From Clostridium frigidicarnis (GTDB taxonomy: Bacteria > Bacillota > Clostridia > Clostridiales > Clostridiaceae): a stretch of 64,000 bases of DNA. The stretch spans positions 158,456-222,455 of the forward strand of contig NZ_FOKI01000002.1 of assembly GCF_900111985.1 (NCBI RefSeq), read 5' to 3'. The position numbers were made by a program, and so were the translations under genes. Shown piece by piece: positions 1-6,902 of this stretch. A model generated the notes under the pieces. The model made no database searches. It was not told the DNA's origin and was given only the letters and a program-made list of their open reading frames with translations. Each line of letters opens with the position of its first letter. The stretch's first letter is position 1.

Positions 1-2
1 AT

Positions 3-668
3 AAGCATTTAAGCAATTTACAAGAAAAACGTACTTTTTTAAACAAAAAGAGATTTAAATATTTATATTACAAATCAGAAGGAACAGATTTAACTATAGA
101 GTTACCAACCAAGCATCAATGGTTAGGTGGAGCAGATAAGTCTACTAAAGAAATTACTTTTGTTGCTAATATGCCAACAGAAGAAGTATTTACTTTGCCA
201 TTAAAAACAGGGGTTAATGGTTATGTTAAGAGTACAAAACCATTAATATATGGAGGAAATGTAATTGACAACTTTGTATTGACTTTTAAACATGGAAAAG
301 TTGTTGATATAAAAGCTGAAAAAGGATATGAGATTTTGAAAAATTTAATTGAAACAGATGAGGGATCTCATTATCTGGGCGAGGTAGCTTTAGTTCCATA
401 TAGTTCGCCTATTTCTGAAAGCAATATAATATTCTTTAATACTTTATTTGATGAAAATGCATCTTGTCACTTAGCATTAGGAAGTGCATACTCAAGTTGT
501 ATAGAAGGATTTACTAGTTTAAGTGAAGAAGAGAAGAAGACACAAGAAGTCAATAACTCATTAAATCATGTTGATTTTATGATAGGATCTAAAGAATTAA
601 ATATTATTGGTGAAACTGTTGATGGAGAGAAGATTCAAATATTTAAAGATGGCAATTGGGCATTTTAA
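3..668 (+). CDS. M29-family aminopeptidase, C-terminal part (5' end outside window)
   Basis: The reading frame is open from base 3, so the gene begins upstream of the window and 221 residues are visible. M29 family (AmpS/PepS/aminopeptidase T) metallopeptidases remove N-terminal residues from peptides in the cytosol using two metal ions. Visible family hallmarks are NMPTEEVFT, HYLGEVALVP, the FFNTLFDENASCHLALG block and a late DFMIGS, which carry metal-binding Glu, His and Asp residues. An internal ATG at 171 lies inside the NMPTEEVFT motif and so is not a real start. Full-length members have about 370-410 residues, so roughly the first 40 percent is missing. The gene is followed by a hairpin terminator and appears to end its own transcript. 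The family call is firm; substrate preference is unknown. Confidence 0.88.
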   Translation, partial: KHLSNLQEKRTFLNKKRFKYLYYKSEGTDLTIELPTKHQWLGGADKSTKEITFVANMPTEEVFTLPLKTGVNGYVKSTKPLIYGGNVIDNFVLTFKHGKVVDIKAEKGYEILKNLIETDEGSHYLGEVALVPYSSPISESNIIFFNTLFDENASCHLALGSAYSSCIEGFTSLSEEEKKTQEVNNSLNHVDFMIGSKELNIIGETVDGEKIQIFKDGNWAF

Positions 669-682
669 ATTAAAATAAATTG

Positions 683-716
683 AAATGAGAGGAGGTTAAG
701 ATACCCCCTCTTATTT
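683..716 (+). terminator. Hairpin terminator after the aminopeptidase gene
   Basis: Bases 683-696 pair with 703-716 around a 6-nt loop, with one A/C mismatch and one G-U pair. The core is GAGGAGG against CCCCCTC. The 3' arm ends in TTATTT. Confidence 0.6.
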
Positions 717-769
717 CTTGTCTGTATTTAATCTATAATTAAAGTCTAAAATTAAACATGTATAGTCCT

Positions 770-888
770 TTTAAGTTGAAAGCTTCCTTAAGTAACAAGT
801 TTGGGAGGCTTTTGTTCGCGATGTTCTTGAAAACTTAGAATTTAATTTTTTTATTTTAGATTTTCAACCTCGACTTGTCACTTATAAC
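770..888. repeat. Divergent member of the dispersed intergenic repeat family
   Basis: This stretch holds a left AAGTAACAAGTTT and a right ACTTGTCACTTAT that are inverted relative to each other, plus GATTTTCAACCT, which recurs exactly in the copy at 3976-4222. It lacks the ATTGTCAATT block and the GGGCGTAGCCC end found in other copies. No gene is visible between 669 and 915. Membership in the family is an inference from these short shared blocks. Confidence 0.4.
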
Positions 889-915
889 TAAGAAATGTAT
901 TTTCTTTAGGGGAAT

Positions 916-944
916 TTGTAATAATAAATAAAGAATGATATAAT
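916..944 (+). promoter_or_regulatory. Sigma-A-type promoter of the CsoR/CstR-like gene
   Basis: A TTGTAA -35 element at 916-921 and a TATAAT -10 element at 939-944 are separated by exactly 17 bp, placing the transcription start near 951. An imperfect dyad, ATAC at 951-954 and GGGGTAT at 961-967, sits on the start site. It resembles the ATACC/GGTAT-type operators of the CsoR/CstR family, so autoregulation is plausible but inferred. Confidence 0.6.
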
Positions 945-987
945 TTGTGTATACTATATAGGGGTATATATAAGGAGTGAATTTACT

Positions 988-1251
988 ATGGATTCAAAAA
1001 AACAAGCGCTAAAAAAGGATGTATTAGTTAGGTTAAGAAGGATAGAAGGACAGGTAAAAGGCATACAAAATATGGTTGATAAAGAAGTATGTTGCAAGGA
1101 AGTATTAGTGCAAGTAGCAGCAGTAAGGGCGGCTATGAACAAGGTAGGAGGGCTTATGCTCGAAAATTATGCCTATAACTGTATGGAATTTGATGAAGAA
1201 GATGAGAAGGTACAACAATTAATAAGCGCATTAGTAATGTTTTTAAAATAA
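988..1251 (+). CDS. CsoR/CstR-family (DUF156) transcriptional repressor
   Basis: An 87-residue all-helical DUF156 repressor with the signature RRIEGQVKGIQNM followed by a cysteine and a QVAAVRAAM helix. The family senses Cu(I), Ni/Co or persulfides and releases its operator on ligand binding. The copper-type triad is Cys-His-Cys. Here the aligned positions are C36, Tyr61 and C65, so the histidine is missing while both cysteines remain. That favours a CstR-like thiol/persulfide sensor over a copper sensor, though this is inference. A second cysteine, C35, adjoins C36. AAGGAG at 972-977 supports the start. No target gene follows, since the next genes run the other way. Confidence 0.85.
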   Translation: MDSKKQALKKDVLVRLRRIEGQVKGIQNMVDKEVCCKEVLVQVAAVRAAMNKVGGLMLENYAYNCMEFDEEDEKVQQLISALVMFLK

Positions 1252-1258
1252 CTAAAAA

Positions 1259-1290
1259 GAAAGCCTTAGGAATGTTTTCCTAAGGCTTTC
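1259..1290. terminator. Bidirectional terminator, 14-bp perfect stem
   Basis: GAAAGCCTTAGGAA (1259-1272) and TTCCTAAGGCTTTC (1277-1290) form a perfect 14-bp stem with a TGTT loop. On the minus strand it is followed by TTTTTAG and on the plus strand by TTCAATTTTG, so it can stop both converging genes. The minus-strand gene's stop codon lies within the stem. Confidence 0.85.
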
Positions 1291-1715
1291 TTCAATTTTG
1301 AATAATTTACAAATCTGGCTACAGAAGATGTTAAAAGAACACCTATAGCTATTGCTCCAGCACAAGACAAGGTGTTTATACCTAGTTCTAATGAACGGGA
1401 TGCATTTCCCTCTATTGATGCATACATTGTATGGTACATGCCGCCCCCAGGAACTAAAGGGATTAAAGCACACACAACAAATGTTGTAACTGGGGATTTA
1501 AGTCTTCGTGCAGATATTTCAGAATAAGCACTAAGAGCAATAGAACCGAAAAAGAGACCTGTTATATTAGAACAATTTAGGCTTAATGCTATTTCATATA
1601 CAAACCATCCTAGCCCACCACCAACGGTAGCAGCTCTTAGGTTTTTTCCTTTTATATTAAATAATATTCCGAAGCAGAAAGTTGCAACTAAAGCATAAAA
1701 TGAGTTTAAAAACAT
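1266..1715 (-). CDS. Threonine/serine exporter family, small membrane subunit (ThrE_2/DUF3815-type)
   Basis: A 149-residue hydrophobic protein with about four to five predicted membrane segments and the family-typical VPGGGMYHTMY stretch. It matches the C-terminal half of ThrE exporters, which in many Firmicutes is a separate gene next to the larger half. Together they are thought to export threonine/serine, by family assignment only. The ATG at 1715 is chosen over an upstream ATG at 1745 because AGGAGG (complement of 1725-1730) lies just ahead of it and because 1745 would overlap the preceding gene. The gap to that gene is only 2 nt, indicating cotranscription and probable coupling. The last codons are encoded by the terminator stem. 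Confidence 0.78.
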   Translation of the reverse strand: MFLNSFYALVATFCFGILFNIKGKNLRAATVGGGLGWFVYEIALSLNCSNITGLFFGSIALSAYSEISARRLKSPVTTFVVCALIPLVPGGGMYHTMYASIEGNASRSLELGINTLSCAGAIAIGVLLTSSVARFVNYSKLKKALGKHS

Positions 1716-1717
1716 AA

Positions 1718-2485
1718 TTAAAAACCTCCTATATAAGTAAACCATATTTTAAGAATTATACCTGTCCCTGTAGCTATTCCTACAGCTATAAGAAAGGCCT
1801 CTAGGGCTCTAGCTAAAGCAGCTAATAAATCACCAGCTATGGTGTCTCTTATTGCATTAGTTATAGCAAGTCCAGGAACTAATAGCATAAGAGAGCCTAT
1901 AATTATAGTATCAACATTGTGACCAAAACCTAAGTATGTACTTATTAAAGTTAATAATGCAGTTAAACCACCGCCGAATAAGTTTATAAAAAAATCATTA
2001 ATTTTATATTTTGCCATAAAACTACAGGTATATTTTAGAAGTAAACCTATAAAAAATGATACTATTCCATCGTTTACTGAACCACCAAATAATAAAGTGA
2101 AGGATGCAGCTGCTAGTGCACCACAAAAATTAGACAAAGCTTCACCGTATCTAGGGTCTTCTTCTATCTTTAGTAATTTTTCTTTTACTTCATCAGCTGT
2201 TAATCCACTTACTTTAATGTTTCTTGAAAGATCATTAACTTGAGATATCTTTTCTAAGTTTACTGTTCTAAACTTTACTCTCCTTACAAGAGAAGTTGTC
2301 TGACCAAATCTATCTGAAACCGATACCATTATTCCCGTAGTTGTAACAAAACTATCACAATCATCTATACCAAAAGCGGTACAAATCCTAAGAATAGTTT
2401 CTTCTACTCTATAGGTTTCGCCGCCATTTTCAAGTATTATTCTACCAGCTTCTGTGGCAATATGAAGAATTTTATTTATATCCAT
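1718..2485 (-). CDS. Threonine/serine exporter family, large subunit (ThrE/DUF1212-type)
   Basis: A 255-residue protein with a soluble N-terminal region (about residues 1-120) and roughly five hydrophobic helices in the C-terminal half, ending with a glycine-rich membrane segment. The start IATEAGRIILENGGETYRVEET is typical of the ThrE N-terminal family. It pairs with the small subunit gene that follows 2 nt downstream. It diverges from glyA, and the shared 176-bp intergenic region carries the glyA promoter. glyA interconverts serine and glycine, so the neighbour could suggest serine export, but that link is weak. Confidence 0.8.
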   Translation of the reverse strand: MDINKILHIATEAGRIILENGGETYRVEETILRICTAFGIDDCDSFVTTTGIMVSVSDRFGQTTSLVRRVKFRTVNLEKISQVNDLSRNIKVSGLTADEVKEKLLKIEEDPRYGEALSNFCGALAAASFTLLFGGSVNDGIVSFFIGLLLKYTCSFMAKYKINDFFINLFGGGLTALLTLISTYLGFGHNVDTIIIGSLMLLVPGLAITNAIRDTIAGDLLAALARALEAFLIAVGIATGTGIILKIWFTYIGGF

Positions 2486-2602
2486 GTATACTACCTCTAA
2501 AATTAAATATTTATCTAAGATATTATAGCATATTTTTTAGTATAAACAGCATTTCTTAAAATAAACAATTTTCCGACAAGTAACAATAGTTCTTGATGAA
2601 TC

Positions 2603-2632
2603 TTGTCATTGGATATATAATAAAAGTATAAA
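2603..2632 (+). promoter_or_regulatory. Candidate glyA promoter
   Basis: TTGTCA at 2603-2608 and TATAAA at 2627-2632 have an 18-bp spacer. An alternative pair, TTGATG at 2593-2598 with TATAAT at 2616-2621, has a 17-bp spacer. Either gives a leader of 25-40 nt, which is too short for a glycine riboswitch. Confidence 0.5.
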
Positions 2633-2661
2633 ATGTATTGTTTTCCAAGGGAGGATGTAAA

Positions 2662-3897
2662 ATGAATTTTAATAATTTACAACAGGTGGATAAAGATGTC
2701 TTAGACATAATGAACGAGGAGATAAAAAGACAAGAGTATAACATAGAACTTATAGCATCTGAAAATTTTGTTTCAAAAGCTGTTATGGAGGCAATGGGGT
2801 CTCCAATGACTAACAAGTATGCAGAAGGATATCCTCATAAAAGATATTATGGTGGATGTGAAGTTGTGGACAAGGTAGAAGACTTAGCTAGAGATAGAAT
2901 GAAACAACTTTTTAATGCTGAGCATGCTAATGTTCAACCACATTCAGGTTCACAAGCAAATATGGCAGTTTATTTTACAGTACTTAATCCAGGAGATACA
3001 GTACTTGGAATGAATTTAAGCCATGGTGGACATTTAACTCATGGAAGTCCTGTGAATTTTTCAGGAAAGTTATTTAACTTTGTATCTTATGAAGTGGATA
3101 AAGAAAAAGAAGTAATAGATTATAATGAAGTAAGAAAATTAGCAATAGAACATAAACCTAAGCTAATTGTAGCTGGAGCTTCTGCTTATGCAAGAGTTAT
3201 AGATTTTAAGAAATTTAGAGAAATAGCAGATGAAGTCGGTGCTTATTTAATGGTTGATATGGCACATATAGCAGGATTAGTAGCAACAGGACACCATCCA
3301 TCACCAGTACCTTATGCAGATTTTGTTACAACAACAACACATAAGACGTTAAGAGGACCAAGAGGTGGAGCTATTCTATGTAAAGAAAAGTATGCTAAGG
3401 AATTAGATAAAACTATATTCCCAGGAATGCAAGGCGGACCTTTAATGCATGTTATAGCTGCTAAAGCAGTATGTTTTAAGGAAGCTTTACAAGATGATTT
3501 TAAAAACTACATAGATGAAGTAGTAAAAAATTCTAAAGTATTTGCAGAAGAACTTATAAAATATGGCTTTAGATTGGTATCAAATGGTACTGACAATCAT
3601 TTAGTGTTAGTTGATTTAACTAATAAAAATATAACAGGTAAGGAGGCTGAAAAGCTTCTTGACACTGTAGGTATAACTGTAAATAAGAATACAATACCAT
3701 TTGAAACAAGAAGTCCTTTTATAACATCAGGTATAAGAGTTGGTACAGCTGCAGTAACTTCAAGAGGATTTAAAGCAGAAGATATGAGAGAAGTTGCTAG
3801 AATAATGAATTATGTTATAGAACATAGAGAAGATGATTTATCAAGTGTAAGACAAGAAGTTATAGATTTATGTTCTAAATATCCATTATATAAATAA
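2662..3897 (+). CDS. glyA: Serine hydroxymethyltransferase
   Basis: A 411-residue PLP enzyme that converts serine and tetrahydrofolate to glycine and 5,10-methylene-THF, the main entry to one-carbon metabolism. The PLP lysine is K228 in [14 protein letters not shown], and the [11 protein letters not shown] substrate-binding block is near the N terminus. Length and motifs match the family throughout. The start is ATG 2662, since GGGAGG at 2649-2654 lies 7 nt upstream. An in-frame ATG at 2638 has no SD and would put the SD inside the coding region. The gene is monocistronic, with its own promoter and a strong terminator at 3910-3942. Confidence 0.97.
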   Translation: MNFNNLQQVDKDVLDIMNEEIKRQEYNIELIASENFVSKAVMEAMGSPMTNKYAEGYPHKRYYGGCEVVDKVEDLARDRMKQLFNAEHANVQPHSGSQANMAVYFTVLNPGDTVLGMNLSHGGHLTHGSPVNFSGKLFNFVSYEVDKEKEVIDYNEVRKLAIEHKPKLIVAGASAYARVIDFKKFREIADEVGAYLMVDMAHIAGLVATGHHPSPVPYADFVTTTTHKTLRGPRGGAILCKEKYAKELDKTIFPGMQGGPLMHVIAAKAVCFKEALQDDFKNYIDEVVKNSKVFAEELIKYGFRLVSNGTDNHLVLVDLTNKNITGKEAEKLLDTVGITVNKNTIPFETRSPFITSGIRVGTAAVTSRGFKAEDMREVARIMNYVIEHREDDLSSVRQEVIDLCSKYPLYK

Positions 3898-3909
3898 TAA
3901 ATATAGTAT

Positions 3910-3942
3910 AATTTAGGGGGTAAGTTAATTACCCCCTAAATT
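3910..3942 (+). terminator. glyA terminator, 14-bp perfect stem
   Basis: AATTTAGGGGGTAA (3910-3923) pairs perfectly with TTACCCCCTAAATT (3929-3942) around a GTTAA loop. The following bases are TAATTTTAT. Confidence 0.82.
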
Positions 3943-3975
3943 TAATTTTATCGTATATGAGACTATAGAAATTTT

Positions 3976-4222
3976 TGATGCTAAAATGCTGAAAGCCTAG
4001 GGTTAAACAGTTCTTTAAGCAGTGACAAGTTGCGGATAAATTTTCAGAGGAGGATTTTAAAATTAAAAAAATACAATTAAAGAAAATCTGTGATTTTCAA
4101 CCTGAGCTTTCAACTTTCCACTCTCAACCTTCAACTTTATATTTAGGAAGGCTGTGACTTCCAACAATAATTGTCAATTTTTAATTCTCAATTGTCAATT
4201 AAAAAAGGGCGTAGCCCTTTTT
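3976..4222 (+). repeat. Dispersed intergenic repeat, most complete copy
   Basis: It begins with GATGCTAAAATGCTGAAA, then AGTGACAAGTTG, a central GAGGATTTTAAAATT, AGAAAATCTGTGATTTTCAACC, a run of CTTTCAAC-type units, and ATTGTCAATT/ATTCTCAATTGTCAATT. It ends in AAAAAGGGCGTAGCCCTTTTT (a 9-bp stem with GTA loop plus T-tract) at 4201-4222. Related blocks in the same order occur at 15010-15166, 41650-41761, 48703-48852 and 63751-63984. The end hairpin could terminate transcription just ahead of the next gene. No ORF is seen in it. Confidence 0.75.
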
Positions 4223-4247
4223 CATTAATTATATGGAGGAATTATAA

Positions 4248-5012
4248 ATGTTTGATTGTCATGTTCATAGTAATTTTTCAACAGATTGTAAAGAGGATAT
4301 TATCAATATAATAGAAAAAGGTAAAAAAGATAATGTAGGTATTACAGTGACAGACCACATGGATTTAAATTATCCGGATTTAAATTTATTTAGATTTAAT
4401 GTAGACGAATACTTGGAAAAGTATTGGTCACTTAGAAATGATAAATTTTGTGTTGGTATAGAGCTAGGTATGGGAGATGAAATTAAAGAAGAAAATAATG
4501 AATTGGTTAAAAAGTATAATTTTGATCAGATAATTGGTTCAATACATATGATAGAAGGAAATGATATTTTTCAAAAAGAAACTTATAGAGAAAAAAGTAA
4601 AAGAGAAGTCTATGAAAAATATTTCAGTTCTATGGAGATGTGTATACGAACTCATGATTATATAAACATTTTAGCTCATATAGATTATATAAGTAGGTAC
4701 AGTACCTATAATGATACAGAAATATGGTATAGGGAGTTTAGTGACTATATAGATGAGGTTTTAAAAAGAATTATAGAAAGAGATATAGCTTTAGAATTAA
4801 ATACTAGAAGATTTAATTCAGATAGTGCTATAAAAAACACCTCTGATATATTGAAAAGATATAAAGAATTAGGTGGGGTTCTTATAACTTTAGGATCAGA
4901 TTCACATACAGCATCATCTGTTGGAAACAACTTTTTCAAAGCAAAGGATTTAGTAAAAAATATGGAATTAAAAAATGTATATTATAGATGTAGAAAAATT
5001 CAAGATTTATAA
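4248..5012 (+). CDS. PHP-domain phosphatase, histidinol-phosphatase (HisJ/HisK) type
   Basis: A 254-residue PHP-domain protein with the metal-binding motifs in order: HVHSNFSTDC at the N terminus, VTDHMD, GSIHMI, AHIDYI and LGSDSHTASSVG. These PHP-fold enzymes use a tri-metal centre to hydrolyse phosphomonoesters, and this length and motif set match the histidinol-phosphate phosphatase branch. No other histidine-biosynthesis gene is nearby, so the substrate is by homology only. GGAGG at 4234-4238 supports the ATG. It stands alone between a repeat element and its own terminator. Confidence 0.75.
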   Translation: MFDCHVHSNFSTDCKEDIINIIEKGKKDNVGITVTDHMDLNYPDLNLFRFNVDEYLEKYWSLRNDKFCVGIELGMGDEIKEENNELVKKYNFDQIIGSIHMIEGNDIFQKETYREKSKREVYEKYFSSMEMCIRTHDYINILAHIDYISRYSTYNDTEIWYREFSDYIDEVLKRIIERDIALELNTRRFNSDSAIKNTSDILKRYKELGGVLITLGSDSHTASSVGNNFFKAKDLVKNMELKNVYYRCRKIQDL

Positions 5013-5028
5013 ATCTTGAATTTTTTTC
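4995..5028 (+). terminator. Terminator overlapping the PHP gene stop codon
   Basis: A palindrome centred between 5009 and 5010 (AAAATTCAAGATTTA and its complement) is followed by seven T. The TAA stop at 5010-5012 lies in the loop region. Confidence 0.8.
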
Positions 5029-5051
5029 ATAAAATATTTATAAAAAATATA

Positions 5052-5080
5052 TTGACAGAAAAAAACTAAAGTAATATACT
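5052..5080 (+). promoter_or_regulatory. Promoter of the fatty-acid operon
   Basis: A consensus TTGACA at 5052-5057 and TATACT at 5075-5080 have a 17-bp spacer, giving a start near 5087. FabT-type palindromes begin at the -10 element and continue downstream. Confidence 0.85.
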
Positions 5081-5136
5081 TTGATTATCAAAGTAATTAG
5101 TTTGACTATCAAAGTATATTGTTTTGGTGGTCAAAA
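5079..5136 (+). promoter_or_regulatory. Tandem FabT-type operators
   Basis: CTTTGATTATCAAAG (5079-5093) and TTTGACTATCAAA (5101-5113) are near-perfect palindromes of the known FabT box type. A weaker TTTTGGTGGTCAAAA lies at 5122-5136. Centres are about 21-22 bp apart, two helical turns, so dimers would line up on one DNA face. The first overlaps the -10 element and transcription start, which is consistent with repression and autoregulation. Confidence 0.75.
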
Positions 5137-5155
5137 TACTTCTAGGAGTGAAATA

Positions 5156-5608
5156 ATGAGTAAAAGTATAAGTGTACTTAATGAATTATTGGTAGAGCTA
5201 TTTAATGATATATTGAAAATAGAACAAACCGCCTTACAGGAAGGACATTTTAGTGATTTATCTGTGACAGAAATACATACAATAGAAGCAATTGGAATGT
5301 ATGATGAAAAATCTATGTCTGAAGTAGCGGAGAAACTTAATATAACTGTTGGAACACTTACAACAGCTATAAGTAGGCTTATAAAAAAAGGTTATGTAGA
5401 AAGAAAAAGACAAGAAAAAGATAAGAGAGTGGTTTTAATAGGTCTTACTAAAAAAGGTAAACTAGCTTTTAGAATTCATGAAAAATTTCATAAGGATATG
5501 ATAAGAGCAACTATTAATGGTCTCTCTGAGGAAGAGGAAAAAATTCTTACTACTTCTTTAGAAAAGTTGAATAAATTTTTTGTTAAAGAGTATAACCTTA
5601 AAAAGTAA
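5156..5608 (+). CDS. fabT: MarR-family fatty-acid biosynthesis repressor FabT
   Basis: A 150-residue MarR-type winged-helix regulator. The recognition region MSEVAEKLNITVGTLTTAISRLIKKGYVER and the wing RQEKDKRVVLIGLTKKG are clear. FabT represses fab/acc genes, with long-chain acyl-ACP as corepressor in streptococci and relatives. It is first in the operon and is preceded by FabT-type boxes, so autoregulation is likely. The start is ATG 5156, with AGGAG at 5144-5148. An upstream in-frame start would put the operators inside the coding sequence. It is 11 nt from fabH. Confidence 0.9.
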   Translation: MSKSISVLNELLVELFNDILKIEQTALQEGHFSDLSVTEIHTIEAIGMYDEKSMSEVAEKLNITVGTLTTAISRLIKKGYVERKRQEKDKRVVLIGLTKKGKLAFRIHEKFHKDMIRATINGLSEEEEKILTTSLEKLNKFFVKEYNLKK

Positions 5609-5619
5609 GGAGAATTATT

Positions 5620-6591
5620 ATGGCTTATGTAAAAATATTAGGCACAGGGGCATATGTTCCTGAAAGAGTTTTAAAAAATTCAGAACTTCAAAAAATGGTT
5701 GATACAAGTGATGAATGGATTACAACAAGAACTGGAATAAAGGAAAGAAGAATTTCTACATTTGAAGATGCTAGTGATCTAGGGGCAAATGCAGCACGTA
5801 TTGCACTAGAAAACTCAGGAGTATCTAAGGATGATATTGATTATATAATTGTAGCTACAATAAGTAGTGAGACTTTAACTCCATCAACTGCTTGTGTAAT
5901 ACAGAGTAAATTAGAAGCTTCAAATGCTACAGCATATGATTTAAATGGAGCATGTAGTGGATTTATGTTTGCTTTAATACAAGGAGAAGCTCTTATAAAA
6001 GCTGGTAAAGCAAAAAAAGTATTAGTAATAGGCTCTGAGGTATTATCTAAAATTACTAATTGGAAAGATAGAGGAACTTGTGTATTATTTGGAGATGGAG
6101 CAGGAGCTGCAGTCTTAGGAGAAGGAGATAAAGGAATATTAAGTACTTATTCAAAATCTTTTGGAAACTTAGGAATGTATCTTACTGCGGGTGGAAGAAG
6201 TTTAGGAAGTCCTTTTATAGAAGATAAGTTAGATTCTGTAGATGGATTTATAAACATGAATGGTAAAGAGGTATTTAAATTTGCAAGTTATGCAATGACA
6301 AATGCTGTTAAGAAGCTTTGTGAAGATGAGAATATACATCTTGAAGACATAGATGTAATAATTCCACATCAAGCAAATTATAGAATAATTGAGTATGCTA
6401 GCACAAAACTTAACATACCAATTGAAAAATTCTTTATTCATTTAGAGAAGTATGGAAATACTTCGGCAGCTAGCGTACCTATGGCTATGCATGAAGCTAT
6501 TGAAAAGAAAATCATAAAGGAAGATATGAATGTCGTATTAGTAGCATTTGGCGGTGGATTAACTGTTGGAGCTGCATTAATAAAATTTTAA
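5620..6591 (+). CDS. fabH: 3-oxoacyl-ACP synthase III
   Basis: A 323-residue ketoacyl synthase III that condenses acetyl- or branched acyl-CoA with malonyl-ACP to start fatty-acid synthesis. The catalytic triad is complete: C112 in NGACSGFMF, H250 in IIPHQANYRI and N280 in YGNTSAASVP. Length is typical. AAGGAG precedes the ATG. It sits second in the operon behind fabT, the arrangement seen in streptococci and many clostridia. The chain-length or branched-primer preference cannot be read from sequence. Confidence 0.97.
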   Translation: MAYVKILGTGAYVPERVLKNSELQKMVDTSDEWITTRTGIKERRISTFEDASDLGANAARIALENSGVSKDDIDYIIVATISSETLTPSTACVIQSKLEASNATAYDLNGACSGFMFALIQGEALIKAGKAKKVLVIGSEVLSKITNWKDRGTCVLFGDGAGAAVLGEGDKGILSTYSKSFGNLGMYLTAGGRSLGSPFIEDKLDSVDGFINMNGKEVFKFASYAMTNAVKKLCEDENIHLEDIDVIIPHQANYRIIEYASTKLNIPIEKFFIHLEKYGNTSAASVPMAMHEAIEKKIIKEDMNVVLVAFGGGLTVGAALIKF

Positions 6592-6617
6592 ATTATAAGA
6601 ATGTGAGGAGATTTATT

Positions 6618-6839
6618 ATGGTATTTGAAAAAATAAAGGAAATAATAGTTGAGCAATTAGGATTAAATGAGGATGATGTAAAAGTTGAAACAACTTTTGA
6701 AGAATTAGGGGTAGATTCATTAGATTTATTCCAAATAATAATTGAATTAGAAGAAAGTTTTAATATACAAATAGAAGATGCTGAAAATTTAAAGACTGTT
6801 AGTGATGCAGTTAAATATATAGAAAGTAAAATCCAATAA
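6618..6839 (+). CDS. acpP: Acyl carrier protein
   Basis: A 73-residue acidic four-helix carrier with the phosphopantetheine attachment Ser34 in GVDSLDLFQIIIELEE. It carries growing acyl chains for all Fab enzymes around it. The start is ATG 6618 with GAGGAG at 6605-6610. An in-frame GTG at 6603 would overlap that SD. The hairpin that follows at 6851-6885 lacks a U-run, so it may protect the 3' end or tune downstream expression rather than terminate. Confidence 0.95.
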   Translation: MVFEKIKEIIVEQLGLNEDDVKVETTFEELGVDSLDLFQIIIELEESFNIQIEDAENLKTVSDAVKYIESKIQ

Positions 6840-6850
6840 CTAGAACTGCA

Positions 6851-6885
6851 AATAGGTCAGATATTCAAAAGATATCTGACTTATT
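6851..6885 (+). promoter_or_regulatory. Intercistronic hairpin between acpP and fabK
   Basis: AATAGGTCAGATAT (6851-6864) pairs with ATATCTGACTTATT (6872-6885) over 14 bp with one G-U pair and a 7-nt loop. The next bases are AAATAGGAGG, not a T-tract, so it is not a classical terminator. Such a hairpin could stabilise an upstream acpP mRNA. Confidence 0.6.
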
Positions 6886-6902
6886 AAATAGGAGGACTGA
6901 AA

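Noticed and set aside
954..1142. Minus-strand ORF opposite the CsoR/CstR-like gene.
   Set aside because: A mirror of a conserved DUF156 gene with no SD.
2486..2661. A glycine riboswitch upstream of glyA.
   Set aside because: The predicted leader is under about 40 nt, and no tandem glycine aptamer sequence is visible.
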